A DNA stretch of 64,000 nt from Dipylidium caninum (lineage: Eukaryota > Platyhelminthes > Cestoda > Cyclophyllidea > Dipylidiidae), in assembly GCA_017562135.1 (NCBI GenBank), contig QEYB01001046.1:4960001-5024000 (forward strand), written 5' to 3'. Position numbers and translations under genes: made by a program. This document shows, in pieces, positions 26,001-38,794 of the stretch (the stretch's first letter is position 1; each line of letters begins with the position of its first letter). The notes beneath the pieces are model-generated. The model saw only the letters and a list, made by a program, of their open reading frames with translations, had not been told where the DNA came from and did not search any database.

Positions 26001-29000
26001 TAATAAATAATGAAAAAAAGCTAATTACTACCGAATCAATTATGTATTCGATGTTAATCAGATTCGTCGACACAAAGGCGGTGAGGAGCACGACAGGACG
26101 ATCATCAACTGACAACTGCGAGGAAATGGGCTTTTGAGTGCCTCCAGAAAGACATTACTATTCCCGAGATGTTCGAACTCGTGAAGGAGCGCCTACACCG
26201 TATGGTTCTGACCCAATGTCTACGGATACTAACAGTTTCGCGGGGTCTTCAAGGAAGGCGCAATGAGGCACAGCCCGTTACACTTAAAGAAAGGCAAGAG
26301 GAGAACATCTCCTGCCTGGCAATGCTGCGATACCCATACCTTCCACCCTATTTGCACACCAGCACAAGTTGATTGAGTTGTCGACTTTCATAAGTGAGGA
26401 CTACCCAGATGCTTCATAAAACCCCACATAATGAAGGAAACAAGGGCGACAACCGATTAACGCATAGGATTGTGCTATCTTCGGCTCCGTAACACAGTTT
26501 GCAGAGGGTCACATAACCTCGGCAGTTAAGCTTTGCGTAAATAATTGCACTCTACTGAAAAAGTGCCTTTGAAGAAACGACTTCCGAAGAAGCAAACACC
26601 AAATGCTAGGACGGCTCAGTGACGCTTATTGGGGCAAATGTCAGAAAATTATGGACCACAATGGACATCTCTAATAGGAAGACTAAACATCTAACTTAAG
26701 GTTTACGAAGAAGCCCAAGATATGTATTCAAGTTGCCTGTATGCCAAGTCGCCCCCGAGTTTTGGAGAGATGAAATGAGAAGGTGGCAACGAGCAGATCG
26801 CGAATTTACTTCTACAGAAAGAGGGAGTCCAAAGGAGAGTTGACTCAGCGTAAAGACAGTTATTATTGGGCACTCGCCGTGAGGAAGCGGAGACTAGGCT
26901 GCTGAGCCGAAAATGGCAGGATCGAGAAGTTTAAGGGAGCGCAGGCAGATGCTCACCTCATCGTCAGACCAGTGGTCTGATGAAGAGATTTCATTTTGGC
27001 CCTCATAGCTATGAAACAGCAAGAAAGGGGAAAAATATGAAAAAAAAACAGAGCCCATTGCGCCACCAAAGTGACAACAAGTGGGAGAGATCCCCCACTA
27101 TCATTCCAACTTATCTTTAATTCATTTTGTGCAGTAGAAAAAACGTTTGAATAGAGGCTGAGGCGTTGAATGAATGAATGCAATTTCAGTATGAATACTA
27201 GAACGATGTACAAGGATAGAAAAATTTAAGGTGAAAGAAGTGTCAGCGACCAAAGAGGCGGGCGAATGTGATGGAATAGTGGGAATAAAGTCTGTTTTAG
27301 ACGAGACGTCTAGTGCTCAAATAGGAAAAGTCGATCAACCGTTATAGTTTAAAACCGCTTTCAAAGGGAATGGCAATCAGGGGTTCATGGATAACAACAC
27401 GAGAGTCCTCAACCTTTAAATTCAGGGGCAGTGTGCCAGGAGTGCACACATTAGACACGGAGACAGACGGGTGTGAAACAGGGGAAAGTGGGATGGAAGA
27501 CCATAATGGCATACAAAAACGCGGCTATGCGCATGAAGCTCTTGTTTTCACCCGAAAGTTGTGTTTCGAAACATGTTGGTGAAAGGTAAGGGAAGAGGCA
27601 ACTGAGGGACAGCATACTTGTCCCCTTTGCGTGAGGGAAAGGATAAGGAGGGCTGCAAATGCTTGAATTAAAAGAATGTGATTCTATTGTTTGGTTACGT
27701 CCACTTAAAGGCAAACAAATCGTGGGCTCCCACCGATGGCGCCAGGATCTCCGAGCCGCATGGCAAAAGACGGACATCCGTGGGTGCAAAATTCAAGAGG
27801 CAGGCGTCAAAAAGTTCCGTATAAATACGATAAGCGGCAAGAAGAAATGTGAAAAGAGCGTATGACAGGATGACAAGTCAAACGATAAAGATGGCAAAAG
27901 AATATGGATATAGCGTGCCTAAGGAAATGCATGGCAGTTTCAGAAATTAGAATATCACGAAAAACTTTGACAATTTTCATATGCGCTCGACTTTAAAGTC
28001 AGCCGCTTTGTCGGATCACAAACAGCAAATTACCAAAAACGCAACAATGAAGACATTGTCGAGGTATTCTCGTCTATAAGTCAGAGTCTGTGTGGAGAAC
28101 AACACGGATTTCAGTAAGTGGGACTTTAGAACAGAAGAGTCGAGTGCCATTGCATCTCTCATGAGCATATCGTGAGACGAGAGTATTGCGTGTGAGCGCA
28201 GGACAAGAAGAGAACAATGACTGCTTAGAGTATAATCACATCGGCCCTGACCATGTCGCATAATAAACATGTAATCGTTCCAGTAAAGTATAATTTCTGA
28301 CAGCACTAGCAATGAAAAATCCACCTTTATTTCTGGCTCTTGTCTTAATTACCATTTTAACGCGCCAGCTGCCTACTCGTAAAAACCAGCAGGGGAATAT
28401 TTAACTCCTGACGCCTCATTTGCAGAAAAGTTAAATTAACGTGTGTGGATGTAATGATAGGGAATATTCTATAACTCGGACCAAGTTCAATTTATAGAGT
28501 GGATGAACGTATGTAAGCTTTTCTCTCGCACTCAAAAAGACAAGGATAACGAACCGGGAGAAGGCTAGACAACCGCGTGCCACAGTTTCAATTTAAATAC
28601 GTTCTTCAAGGAAGGAAGGCAGTTCCCGAGATTTTGCAAGGAACCAGCTATTTATACAAACACAAAAATAACAGCTAAATAGCAAACGTATAGAGAGACC
28701 ACCAGTTCAGCATCAGAGCTCCGTTCGGGACTTCATGATGACAGCACGAAAAAGTTCAAGAAAGTGGCCAGCCTCCGTGGGTTGCAGTGAAGGTAATGGG
28801 GGAAATGGTGCGGGCACTTTATTTGTGAGGCCACTCGCAAAAGGGCAGTGAATATGAGTTCAAGGGATGGGAGGTTAAAAGCGAGGAAATAAAATTAGGG
28901 CATATGGGGGTGACACAAATCTACTGAAGGCAGCATCCCTTTTGGTAAACAATGAGAGAGATGGAATATCATAGACAATCATTTGGACCAGTCAAATGAA

Positions 29001-29824
29001 CACCTCCACTGTCCAGTAGCATAATAACTTGCAACAATATGGCAAAAGACATATTCTCAGAACTGATCTATTAACATCACTGGTAGGGATCCGAAAGACT
29101 TCAACGTTTTTTTCTGCCGCACTAGCGGTGGGATCGACAGACAACATAGTTGACATAAAAACACCATGTTTTTCAGACGAAAGAAAGAGTGAAAGTGGAA
29201 AAAGTAGGCCGAGAGAGAGTGAAATTCGCTGAGTGTGAAGTCCGCCGGACTCGCAAATGGCATCTGACCGGGACTAAGTACGCAGAGCCAATTACACATA
29301 GACCGGAGATAAGTGGTGCTGCAGCGATCGGACATGGGCACACCCAATTAGGGGAGCCTAGATCCCGCAAGCGGCGCCACCGCCACCGCCACGCCTAGGC
29401 GTTTGGGCGGCAAACCCAGGGAGTCAGCAACGCACAAGGCAATGCAATTTAAACGTGAATCAGAAAAACTATTGGAAAAAGTGGCTGCCCCAAATACAAC
29501 CGAGAATAGCAGTAATCACTGGAAAATCCCCCAAGTTCTGAACGTGGTTAGCCATTAAAGGCAGGCATTAATGTTCATGATTTGGCATTGATAATAATGA
29601 AAGAAAAGAATTGCATAAAAATGGCATAAAAGAATGGCTGGATGGAAACAATTCATGTAAGAGAATTGATACGAAAACAACTAAGGTGTCTCCTGTATAA
29701 CTGACGAAAAGACCGGTTAGACGGCATTTGAAAGTTCACAAAAGTAAGTGTGCAGAGGCTAAATGTACAGAGGAAGGAGTGGGATAAAACTTGGTCTTGC
29801 AGCGGATGAGCGGGGAGGGACAAC
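26001..29824. other. Purine-rich spacer, possible 3' part of the RANGRF unit
   Basis: On the plus strand this stretch is visibly rich in A and G, like the introns of the two minus-strand genes that follow. That hints that minus-strand transcription continues through it. On the minus strand AATAAA signals occur at 28818-28823 and 28326-28331. I could not find an exon that completes Mog1 with the right phase. A GCCACC repeat lies at 29375-29395. Confidence 0.4.
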
Positions 29825-31893
29825 TTACTCAATAGGATTATTGAAACAGACAAGCACATCGGCGGCGTGCTCCGGAAACCTGTAAAGCATTACCGTTATA
29901 CCTACGAGATCTGTTTCCTGCCGATTAAACTTGGCCACTTTCTGCTTCCCGCGAAGAAGAACGGCCGGAGAATTGCTGGAAGAAAAACCGAATTCCAAGT
30001 TATGCACCAGAAAAAAAAAATGAATGTCACCATCAGTGATGAGAATTAAAGTTTGCCCACTGAGGAACAATACAATAGATAATGAGAACAAGGCCTGTGT
30101 ATATTCGCAAAGGCGTAAGCCCCTACATAGAAACATTTTGCACTTCAATACAATCCACAGTCGAGTCAGGAGCAGAATTACAGTTGACGATTTCTTGAAA
30201 GTGAACTCTAAAATTCGAAAAAATGTAAATGAAAGTGGAGAATAAGCTTTGAATTCATTAAATTTACAATTCAAAGGATAAGATAACTCAAGCTCGCGCT
30301 CGAACTTAGTCAAGAAACATTGATGAAAACCACACATAAATAAAGGTGGAAAATGAGAATGTGGGTCAAAATAACTGACATCAACTGGACAACATCGCAT
30401 CACAGCATTCATGGAGAAAACAACCCCAGCTTTGGTTAGGTGGTTATCGGGAAGCACTCTGTGGAATCCATACAGCCGGCATCAGTGTGAGGAGGAAAAC
30501 ACCACGGGTCGCTGATGACCACGCAATGCGAGCGAAAACGAGGTAGTCATAAGCGAACCTAGTTCTACTATTATGAAGTTGATGAAATTAAGGCAAATTC
30601 AAGAGGAGTTGTCAATATGTGGCACGGTGTTTAGAGGCCAGAAATAATATTTACGCTAAGCGTCAATTCATGACGAAAATAAAAAGCCTAGAAACCGCAT
30701 CCCCACAGGAAGCAAGTGATCAAGCCACTTTTCTGCAAATCGACTTCAAGTTCACGGAAGTTAGTGTCCAATTTCCCAGAGACCACAAGAGGCAGTGGAC
30801 AGGCCGGCGAAAAATACTCTTTTCTACAAGTATTTTATGCAACCACTTTAATATCGGTATGCTGGAGTTCAACGAAGATTGCAAACCTTTTAAAGGAGAA
30901 TGCAGCAAAAAATTGGGACGAAGTTAGAGAGGTAGGTGATATAAATGTCCAATCCGAACAAACGTGTCTTTATGGCTTTTTGTTGATGCAACAAGGTCTG
31001 ATAAATGTCGCCGCTATGCAAACTTGTGGGGCAATATTTTAGAAGCATGCAAACAGAATAATCTTTGTACAGACTTCAAACAAGTGCCTCGCTGGAGAGA
31101 TATAACAAGGCAGAGGTGTAACATTGGAAGTTGCGAAGTTGAAAGGAACTACTTACCTTACAGCCTCAGTAATGTCAGGTGGAGCAACGGCCTCGAGAAT
31201 GTCAATTGTGATACTCTGCTGACTAGAGGGATTGACGAAAACCTCTTGATTATCCGGCACCTGACGGAATGCACTAGAAAAAATGAGCCACGACAAGTTA
31301 CAGGGACCAGATTAGCTGTAATGCGGTGAAAAAGCGAGTCAGTGAAAAATTGAAACATGATTGTAACAAATTTGTATGAAAGGGCTGCGATTTCTTGTGG
31401 AGTAGTCCTACAGAACTGACTTTAACTCTGCGAAAGGCGTAGAATAAATTTTCAAATCGGAAATGATGCGAGAAGCTCTTTAGACTAGGAGGGATTTCAA
31501 AAGGTAGTGATCCCACACTTTAAAGTTTAGAGTAGATGGAAGAGGTTATCCACTTCAGGAAATAAGGTTGATCCAATTACCTCCGACTAACTACACGGCA
31601 AGTCAGCTGTGAGGGTGAATTAGGGAGCCTGGCCGCGACCAAAATTGTCGGCGCCGCGCCGAGCTGACGCGGTGCTGGGATGCCATCGGATTATTCAACG
31701 TACTGACGCAGGTGAGTAGCAGTGATTGAACAGGTTTGCACATGTTACACGGGTGAGAAATAATCACAATAATGCAGTCAGGGGACTCGGTCTCGACGAC
31801 TTACCTAACGTCTTGAACAGGCGAAGGTAAGCTAATCTGAAACGCTCCCCCGAAGAGCGGCTGTAGAGTGAGTCTGTCCGGTGTGACCATCAT
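29825..31893 (-). CDS. RANGRF: Mog1/RANGRF homologue (Ran guanine nucleotide release factor)
   Basis: Binds Ran and promotes nucleotide release in nuclear import. Minus-strand exons: 31805-31893 (ATG at 31893), 31157-31273, 30336-30458, 29825-29975; phases agree at all joins and the acceptors end in AG. The 159-aa product starts MMVTPDRL and carries the family signatures PLFGGAF near residue 13, DVSAFRQVPDNQEVF at the exon 1/2 join, and the beta-strand block VLLRGKQKVAKFN followed by VLVCFN near the end. After the last codon (GAG) the sequence reads TAAGTT. This is either a stop, giving a protein about 27 residues shorter than human RANGRF (186 aa), or a GTAAGT donor at 29828 leading to a last exon I did not find. 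The ATG lies 509 bp downstream of the SETD3 stop, in the same orientation. Family assignment is firm; the C-terminus is open. Confidence 0.88.
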
Positions 31894-32402
31894 ATGAGAC
31901 TATAAAAAAAAGATAAACTTGTAAGCTGCATAACAACGGACCAAGGTCGCTTTTAACCCAAACAACCAACGGAACGTGGGTAAGTCCCTGCTCAGTAAAT
32001 GCGGACGCCTGATTATAACTTGATCACAAAAGTAAATCATCCACATAAGTAGGTCTGATGGGTTTTGAGAGATTTGGGCAAACACCTGCCAAAAAACTGA
32101 CAATCAACGAATTTTGTAGGGGAGTGACAAATAAAGTTATAGAAGCCTTATCAAAAGATGCGAATACCATTAAAATCGAGAAACTACTACATTATCCCAC
32201 GGGTGTTTAACAAAAGGACGTAGAACAGTGACAACCGCTACCGTTGCCTAGTGCATTCGAACAGCGGCGAGAATGAAGGAACACGAAATGCACCTTTAAT
32301 TTCAGCCAATTTACAGGGGGTAACAAGAAGGACGACTAAAAAGTCAAAGAAAGTCCAAGAAAATGAAGGTAGATTAAGGGATGCGGACTCAAACACATAG
32401 GT

Positions 32403-35400
32403 TCAGTTGGATTGACCAGATAAGGCGGCGAGACACAATGAAAGTTCGGTGATATCATGACGGCATAGTCGGACACAATGTTCACGTAACTGACACGTAA
32501 GAGGCACCTAAATACACAATAATAGGAATAGTACACCCAGAAAAATATAAGTAAAAGAGGGGCTTTATTCGCGTGGCATGTAAGAGTCAGAAACAAAACT
32601 TACAAAAAAACTTTCAAGGAAGAAGGGTACCTACCGATTGAAGATTTTGATGAAGACGGGATTCATAGCCACGAATAAGCAACTTGATGCGGCCCTCGAT
32701 AAACTTTTTCGCTTCTTCATTCACACGATTATTTGAAAGATCCACTGATAATAAACTGGTAGCATTGAGGGAACCGCCAGACTCTGAGGAGATCAACTCA
32801 TCCAATGTGATTTGAAGCTCAGCTGTCGAAGGGATAGTGGAGAAGGAAGTATGAAAGGAATGTGGTATTAAAGAAGCGTGATAGGCAACCTATAGTAGGT
32901 TAGGTCCGGAACGCAATAAAGTAAATGTAGAGTTAAATGTTAAATCGGACGTAAATTCAGAGTATGAATTCTGCCGAGAGTTAAATAGTAAGACAAGGGA
33001 CAGGGGTGCGGCTAGACCCTAACACCCATATACAAATTTAGTGAAATTAAAGTCGAAGTTGGAAAGGAAACTTATCACAAGTCTCGAAAAAAAAATCGAC
33101 AAAAACGCGTTATTAGACCCACCCTCGTTCATAACGAAGACACGAGCGAAAGCCGATAGTTGAGGTGTGGGGAAAACATCATGAGAGATCAGGAGAGAGA
33201 TTTCACTAGAAAAAAAGTGAAAATTGCACTTCAGAAAATCGTTAACAAAGCAGAGTCAAATTAGGAGGTTTAAGTCGACACACCTTCCTAATCCCAGTTT
33301 GTCAAGAATCTGTGCTCGAAGCGTCAGGAATTTGTCAAATTTACTTAAACCTGGGGTAGCAATAAAATATGCAAACAATATAAGTAATATGGAAACAGAC
33401 ATGAATTGAGTGAAATGATCAATGAAGAAGACTCCTACCAAAATGGGGTGGTTAACGTACCAAGTCTAAACGGAACTTTGTGAAAAGGGTTATATTCCGG
33501 AACGAAGCCACTATACAAAAGGAACTCGGTGCTAGTTCTTTTACCATAATCCATGAAAACCTTGAATGAAAACATGTAGAAATCATATTCGTACAGAAAT
33601 GATATTAATCAAATGAAATATACTTACTTCTTCTCCCTTTTGATAGGATTCCATGGCGTAGAACAGTATATATTCCGAGGTAGGGTCATAGTCTGTTGTA
33701 ACCTAGTGATATAAATGTTGACGAGATGACTTTAAGAAAAATTACTCCGTTACTAAATAATGGCAGATACCTCAATTTTGATCAACCAAAAATTAACGTT
33801 GATTTTCAAAATGTCAAGGTTTTAATAAGTGACAATTGTTAGTGAAATTAAGTATAGAATAAAAACATTGGAAGCCATAATGCACAAGGATATAGTGAAC
33901 ATGACCTCAAGAATTAGGCAAGAAATCAAATTACATTGTAATTTAAGAAAGTACGAAGGTCATCAAACCGAAGATAAAGTGATAAACTAGGCAACTGCCA
34001 GACTAACAGGCAGAATGAAAAAGCGTACTCGGTTGTGTTTATGATTTATCATATCCCACAAGGGAATTAAGCACAGTAACTTCTCATCATCGTGCCCCTT
34101 GATAGGCAATGCATTGTTGCGACTCATTACTGTTGAAACGGCCCACCTTTACATGAACATAAAAATAAGTTACTCAGTATGTCAACATTACAACCGAATA
34201 AAAATACAGTACTTACTGATAGTCCTCAAAACAAAATCTGTTCATGTAAATCGGAAGCGAGTCTGTCTGCTTCATTCGCTCGAAAAGAAGATAGAAATAC
34301 GCAAATTGTCGACAAATGTTTCTGTAAGCGTTCAATACAACATCTGCATATAAAAAAGCTTGTTTGATGTTCCATATAAAATATGGCCCTCTAACGACAA
34401 TGATAGACTAAATATGTACTCAACGCAAAAAACTAAAGCAAAACTAATAAACGAAATGGAAAATTATTACAAAACTATTTCACTCACACAGAAAAGGTAC
34501 TCAGGGACGAAGTAACATGATTTTATGGAGTGATTCGAACGTAAACACAAACAAATTTAGCGAAAAAAACGTAAAATAAGTCATACCACCTGAGAATATA
34601 AACAAGGATTTGTAGTGTTTCTTATTTACTAATGAAGCAAAACCAGACCCGAAAATATACTAATAAATAGAATATTTCGATGAGGTATATCCTATTGAAT
34701 GGAAACATGAGATGTTACATTTCACGATTACTATTAAACATCCTATAAACATTATAAAATAAGTAAGAAATATATCATCCTTCAATATTTTACAATGACA
34801 AAAAATCTAGCCAAAAAGCATGAGGATATAGTTTCAAGGAAAGAAAAGCACCTCCTGCTGGGAAACTATTAAGAATCTCGAATTCAGCATCAGAGAAGTA
34901 GGCGACGGTCGAATATGTAGCCGGTAATGAGCCTTAAAAAAAGTAATGCTGATAAGGAGTCTTACATAAATATTCTTTCCAATTCGACTTGTCGCCCAAA
35001 GATAGTTCATGAAGTACAACAAAACTTAGTGCGACATTACTCATTCCGACAAAGAGGGGATCTTTCACGAGGAAATCGGCTATTAATTGAGCGGGTGAGA
35101 AATTTCCAAATTACGAAGCGGAGAGCTCACACTCGAGACTGAAAGTACATAGTTCAGAGGAAGATGTAGAAGACGACTATTTATCTAAGGAATGTTGTTG
35201 TTTCAATTAAATTAGATTGTTACTTCAATTGGAGCGTCACTTCGTATTCCGAATCCGGATGCCTCATAGTTGCATATCGACAGTGGTGAGTCGATGCATT
35301 CTTTATAGCGTTTTTGAAGTACATTTAGACATACCTCACGATCTTTCGAAATGAGTGCATGAGAAATGGATAAACCTAATCAAAAGCCTAAACATTAATA

Positions 35401-35654
35401 CAAGCCAAACCCTTCTGAAGATTTCGAATCGTCGAAGTGATCTCATATAAACGTCGAAAAAGGTCCGCGGTTTTGAGATGACCTATGTGAGTATCACATA
35501 CTAAGATGCAAAAAGCATGACTTTAGACGGTGTTTAAAGTGAAATTTAGGTCTAAATTATAATGAGTATAATATGACTCACACTGTAGCAACTCATTGCA
35601 GAGGTCTGCAATATGCGACGCGTTTTTCAAGTAAGCTTTTGCTTTTTTACCCAT
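32403..35654 (-). CDS. SETD3: SETD3-type SET-domain protein (actin-histidine methyltransferase)
   Basis: Predicted to methylate actin His73 with S-adenosylmethionine. Exons, 5' to 3' on the minus strand: 35582-35654, 35411-35482, 35224-35375, 35133-35184, 34966-35079, 34852-34932, 34217-34343, 34029-34146, 33628-33702, 33461-33560, 33284-33350, 33123-33205, 32635-32822, 32403-32507. The phases all close: 1407 nt, 468 aa (human SETD3 594 aa). Visible are the MGKK start, the SET core (GFGIRSDAPIE; SRNN with Asn235; LIPLWDMINH with Trp254; DYGKRTSTEF with Tyr293) and the Rubisco-LSMT-like C-terminal domain. Asn and Trp at these two places are linked to His over Lys specificity in human SETD3 (recalled knowledge). 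The long acidic human C-tail is missing. Introns include 33-, 35- and 39-nt ones. Donors of exons 2, 4 and 6 are weak (GTTTGG, GTGTGA, GTGCTT) and are fixed by phase and homology. Confidence 0.93.
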
Positions 35655-38600
35655 TTTTATAAAACAGCCTCGGTAAAATCTAAATTTAATGGGGTTATCG
35701 AGAGAAATAAGATGAGACAAGGAAATATAGTGGGCATCAAACATACGTGTTTTCAAAAGTCCCTCAATACTATTATAACGTCCTACTGATTTTTATGAAA
35801 ATTATTTTACGGAGAAAGGGAAGGGAGCACAAGCGCCTATTGTAGATTAAACGGTATTGATGTAGGGTCAAAAAGTAGGGCCTAATCTACCGATCAAAAT
35901 TGTTAAGAAATAATGCTTATCATGCGTAACAAAAGGCGCCGCGGTCGCTTACTTAAAGTTGCGCGCGAACGGACACGCAACGCAACCTCAGGGACTCCAA
36001 ACTGCCGGCTACAATGACAACGGCTTAAAGAAATCCTATTAAACTAATGTGATCCCAACCATGGCCAAAATAAGTATTGTAAGAACAAGCCGCACAAGAT
36101 ACCAAAATCTTTTTATAACCCACTTCGGCTTATGGTGTTTGCACGCTGATCTTATTATTAAGCATTTGGGACCAGAGGCTGTTTGTGCCTTTTTTCATTT
36201 TTTATGCACCTAATATATCAATATGAAGAAAATCGCCCCTTACCAATTCTGTTTTTTGATACATAAAGGCCCAGGCTGAGAGAGACGTTAAAAGCTAGTA
36301 TTGTCTGCCTAATCTGACTGAAATAGAGGCACTCCTCAACTTCTACAGAATCTGTTTATTCGTTTCTTATCTTCCCCTCAAAAGTCAAGGTTAGCAACCC
36401 TCAGAGGCCTTTATTTCGCCTTGATCGGTGCTGTGCATGGAAGGTAGTATAACACGAGAAGAGTTGCGTAATCTTCAAGATATATTCTTATCGCGACAAA
36501 ATTGAGAGTTCTCTCCTCGTTTATTATTGAGATAACAAACGGTCCTATATTTTCGACAACCTACTGAAAGGCCTGGAGGTCCTTTCAACACGTGATATTT
36601 TCGACGAGTTTTGCACCTCATCCCCTCTTTTTGGTACTACTTACGATTATTTCATTTAATTTTTGTTTGTTTTGTCATAAGGCGGTAGCAGTCATTTTGT
36701 TCGAGCTTCTAGGGTCCCAATTCAGTTATTAGTAGAATATGAATTCCGAGAAGCATCTTTCGTAGGAGCCGAAAGGCACTTTACTTCCAATCCAGAGCTA
36801 CTTTCCTTATTATGAAAGAAACGGCTTTTGCTTTAGCTTACGCTTATCCGTAAGTGATAGGGGTTTGGAAAAAGGAAAAAATGGATCGTTATTAATATTC
36901 AGAAGACATAGAAATCAAGCTTGCTCAGAGCGAATAGTCAGATGCTTTGTAGTGTCACGATAGTCACTTCGATGTAACATGAAGAAGGACTACAACTCAG
37001 CTTTCTTAGGGACTGGTGAAATTCGCCACTAGCATACCTGTAAACATGTCAGCTGCCTTAAAATAATAGTTTTCATGTGCATGTTATTGTGTTGCTCCTA
37101 AACTTTGAGTAAGCCTTAGTAAGTCGCGATAGTAATGGGAGAGAGAGTTGGCTGTATTGATACGGAAGGGCTGGGTAGTCATCAGGTCCGTAAGGTCCAA
37201 ACGCTAAACGTGACTACTCTGCGGTGAAGAATGAAAGGTATGAATAAAAAGAAATATCGGAGCACCACATTCAATTGTCTTAGACATTAGTGCTCACTGT
37301 AAATTGATAAATCCTTTTTTCTCTAATAATTTATCATTAGGCTTAAAGTCACTTGAACCGAGTCCAACAGTGAAAAATCCAGACTTACCTTGTCGGGGGA
37401 TAAAAATTTCCTTTAAATTAGTTAAAATTCACGACAAGACCCTGTTATCTCCGAAGAAACTGTAGTTAGCGGGAAGTGAATATTCGGATGACTTGGAATG
37501 ACGCTACCTTTCAGTCATTGCCTTTTCTACGCACTGGCGACTGACCACCCTCCACTTGGGCGCCGCCCGGTACCAACTGGGGTGACACTTTGGGCGACGG
37601 GGAGTGGGATAATTTGTGCCTCGTGAGCCTTGTTAAATAGTAAAAAGACCTTAAAGCCTCAAATGAATGCAATCACTTGGGTTATGAACGGAAATCAAAG
37701 AGTTCATGAGTGGGACTCTAGGAATTTTTCGCAACGTTAAAAAATGCTTTAACAGTTGCATTTTCCTAGAAACCAACCCTTTGTGATAGCTCTATTTTTG
37801 ATACCAATGTTTGGTTTGGCGTGGTGTGGGCGCAATGCCGGCGCATTCCGTATCGCGTACCATCGGTTGCATACCCCCGTTCAAGCTCTCTACGGACGAA
37901 ACATAGAGTGATCAACGATTGAAGAGGATCTGTTGACATCTGCAATTGGTGGAGATGGATGCTGTAATGTCGGCCTTGGTAAGAGAATGAGCCTATCAAG
38001 GGGTGCGAGCATCGCGGCGCTTCATACTCTTTGATATTGTTAGACTTATTAATATTGCAGCGTCTTACGTTGTGGGGTTTTTCGATGTCAGGTGACGATA
38101 GAAATAATCACTCTTCCCGGTGGGAACAGCAAAACTTATTAAATGATAGATCCGCCGTGACGACTAGCAAAATTAAAACTATGGTGCCGGTAATTAGAAT
38201 GATAATGCAACTGGGGCAAACTAGTGACGATGACACAGAGGCTATAGCTGGCCTCTCCGACAAATCTACCGCATCAGAATGCCATCGCCGACATAAAATC
38301 ATCTTCCCTCCTTTCAAAATGAAGCAGCACTGAGTGCGCCTTGACCCACTACGCCAGCTCGCGACAAATGTCAGGGTGTTTTAGAGTGGTAAAGCAAGCC
38401 TTTTTCTCGAAAGTTTAATGTGTCTCACCCGAATTTACTAATGAGTAGTGGTATATAACCCTCACTTTAATGAAATTTGTCACTCAGTCTCCTCTGCATT
38501 GGACTAACGTCAAGTTCAGTTTGTCTTTTTTCAGATGACGTGATCCATTTTGTTAATTTATAATGGTGCAAGGGCCTGCTGGGCCTCTGCCGGTGGTGAG

Positions 38601-38794
38601 GTGAGAGTCAGCTTGCTGTTCTCTCGCCCCGTGAATTGATGCTGAAACTATGATAAAGGAAAAGTGGTTCTGTGGTCGAATGTAAACAGCTGCATGAGAA
38701 CGGAAGTATTCAGTTTAGGCTACGGTGTGGATTATTTGTGTAAACATTTTGTCGCACAGGTTGACTCTGCATTCAGTTGTCGGGCTACACAATC
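35655..38794. other. Spacer between divergent SETD3 and cystatin genes
   Basis: No supported exon. A small GC-rich pocket at about 35935-36010, some 300 bp upstream of the SETD3 ATG, is a plausible SETD3 promoter. The plus-strand purine excess seen across the two minus-strand genes fades near 36 kb, which fits transcription starting there. Open frames of 60-100 codons at 37.8-38.3 kb show no domain. Confidence 0.45.

Noticed and set aside
29101..29135. Candidate last exon of RANGRF after a CGGCAG acceptor
   Set aside because: In the phase required by the upstream donor it meets a stop after four codons, and other frames do not resemble the Mog1 C-terminus.
29825..30457. 210-codon minus-strand frame as a single-exon gene
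   Set aside because: It is RANGRF exons 3 and 4 read through the intron 29976-30335; the middle part is Phe/Leu-rich and unlike Mog1.
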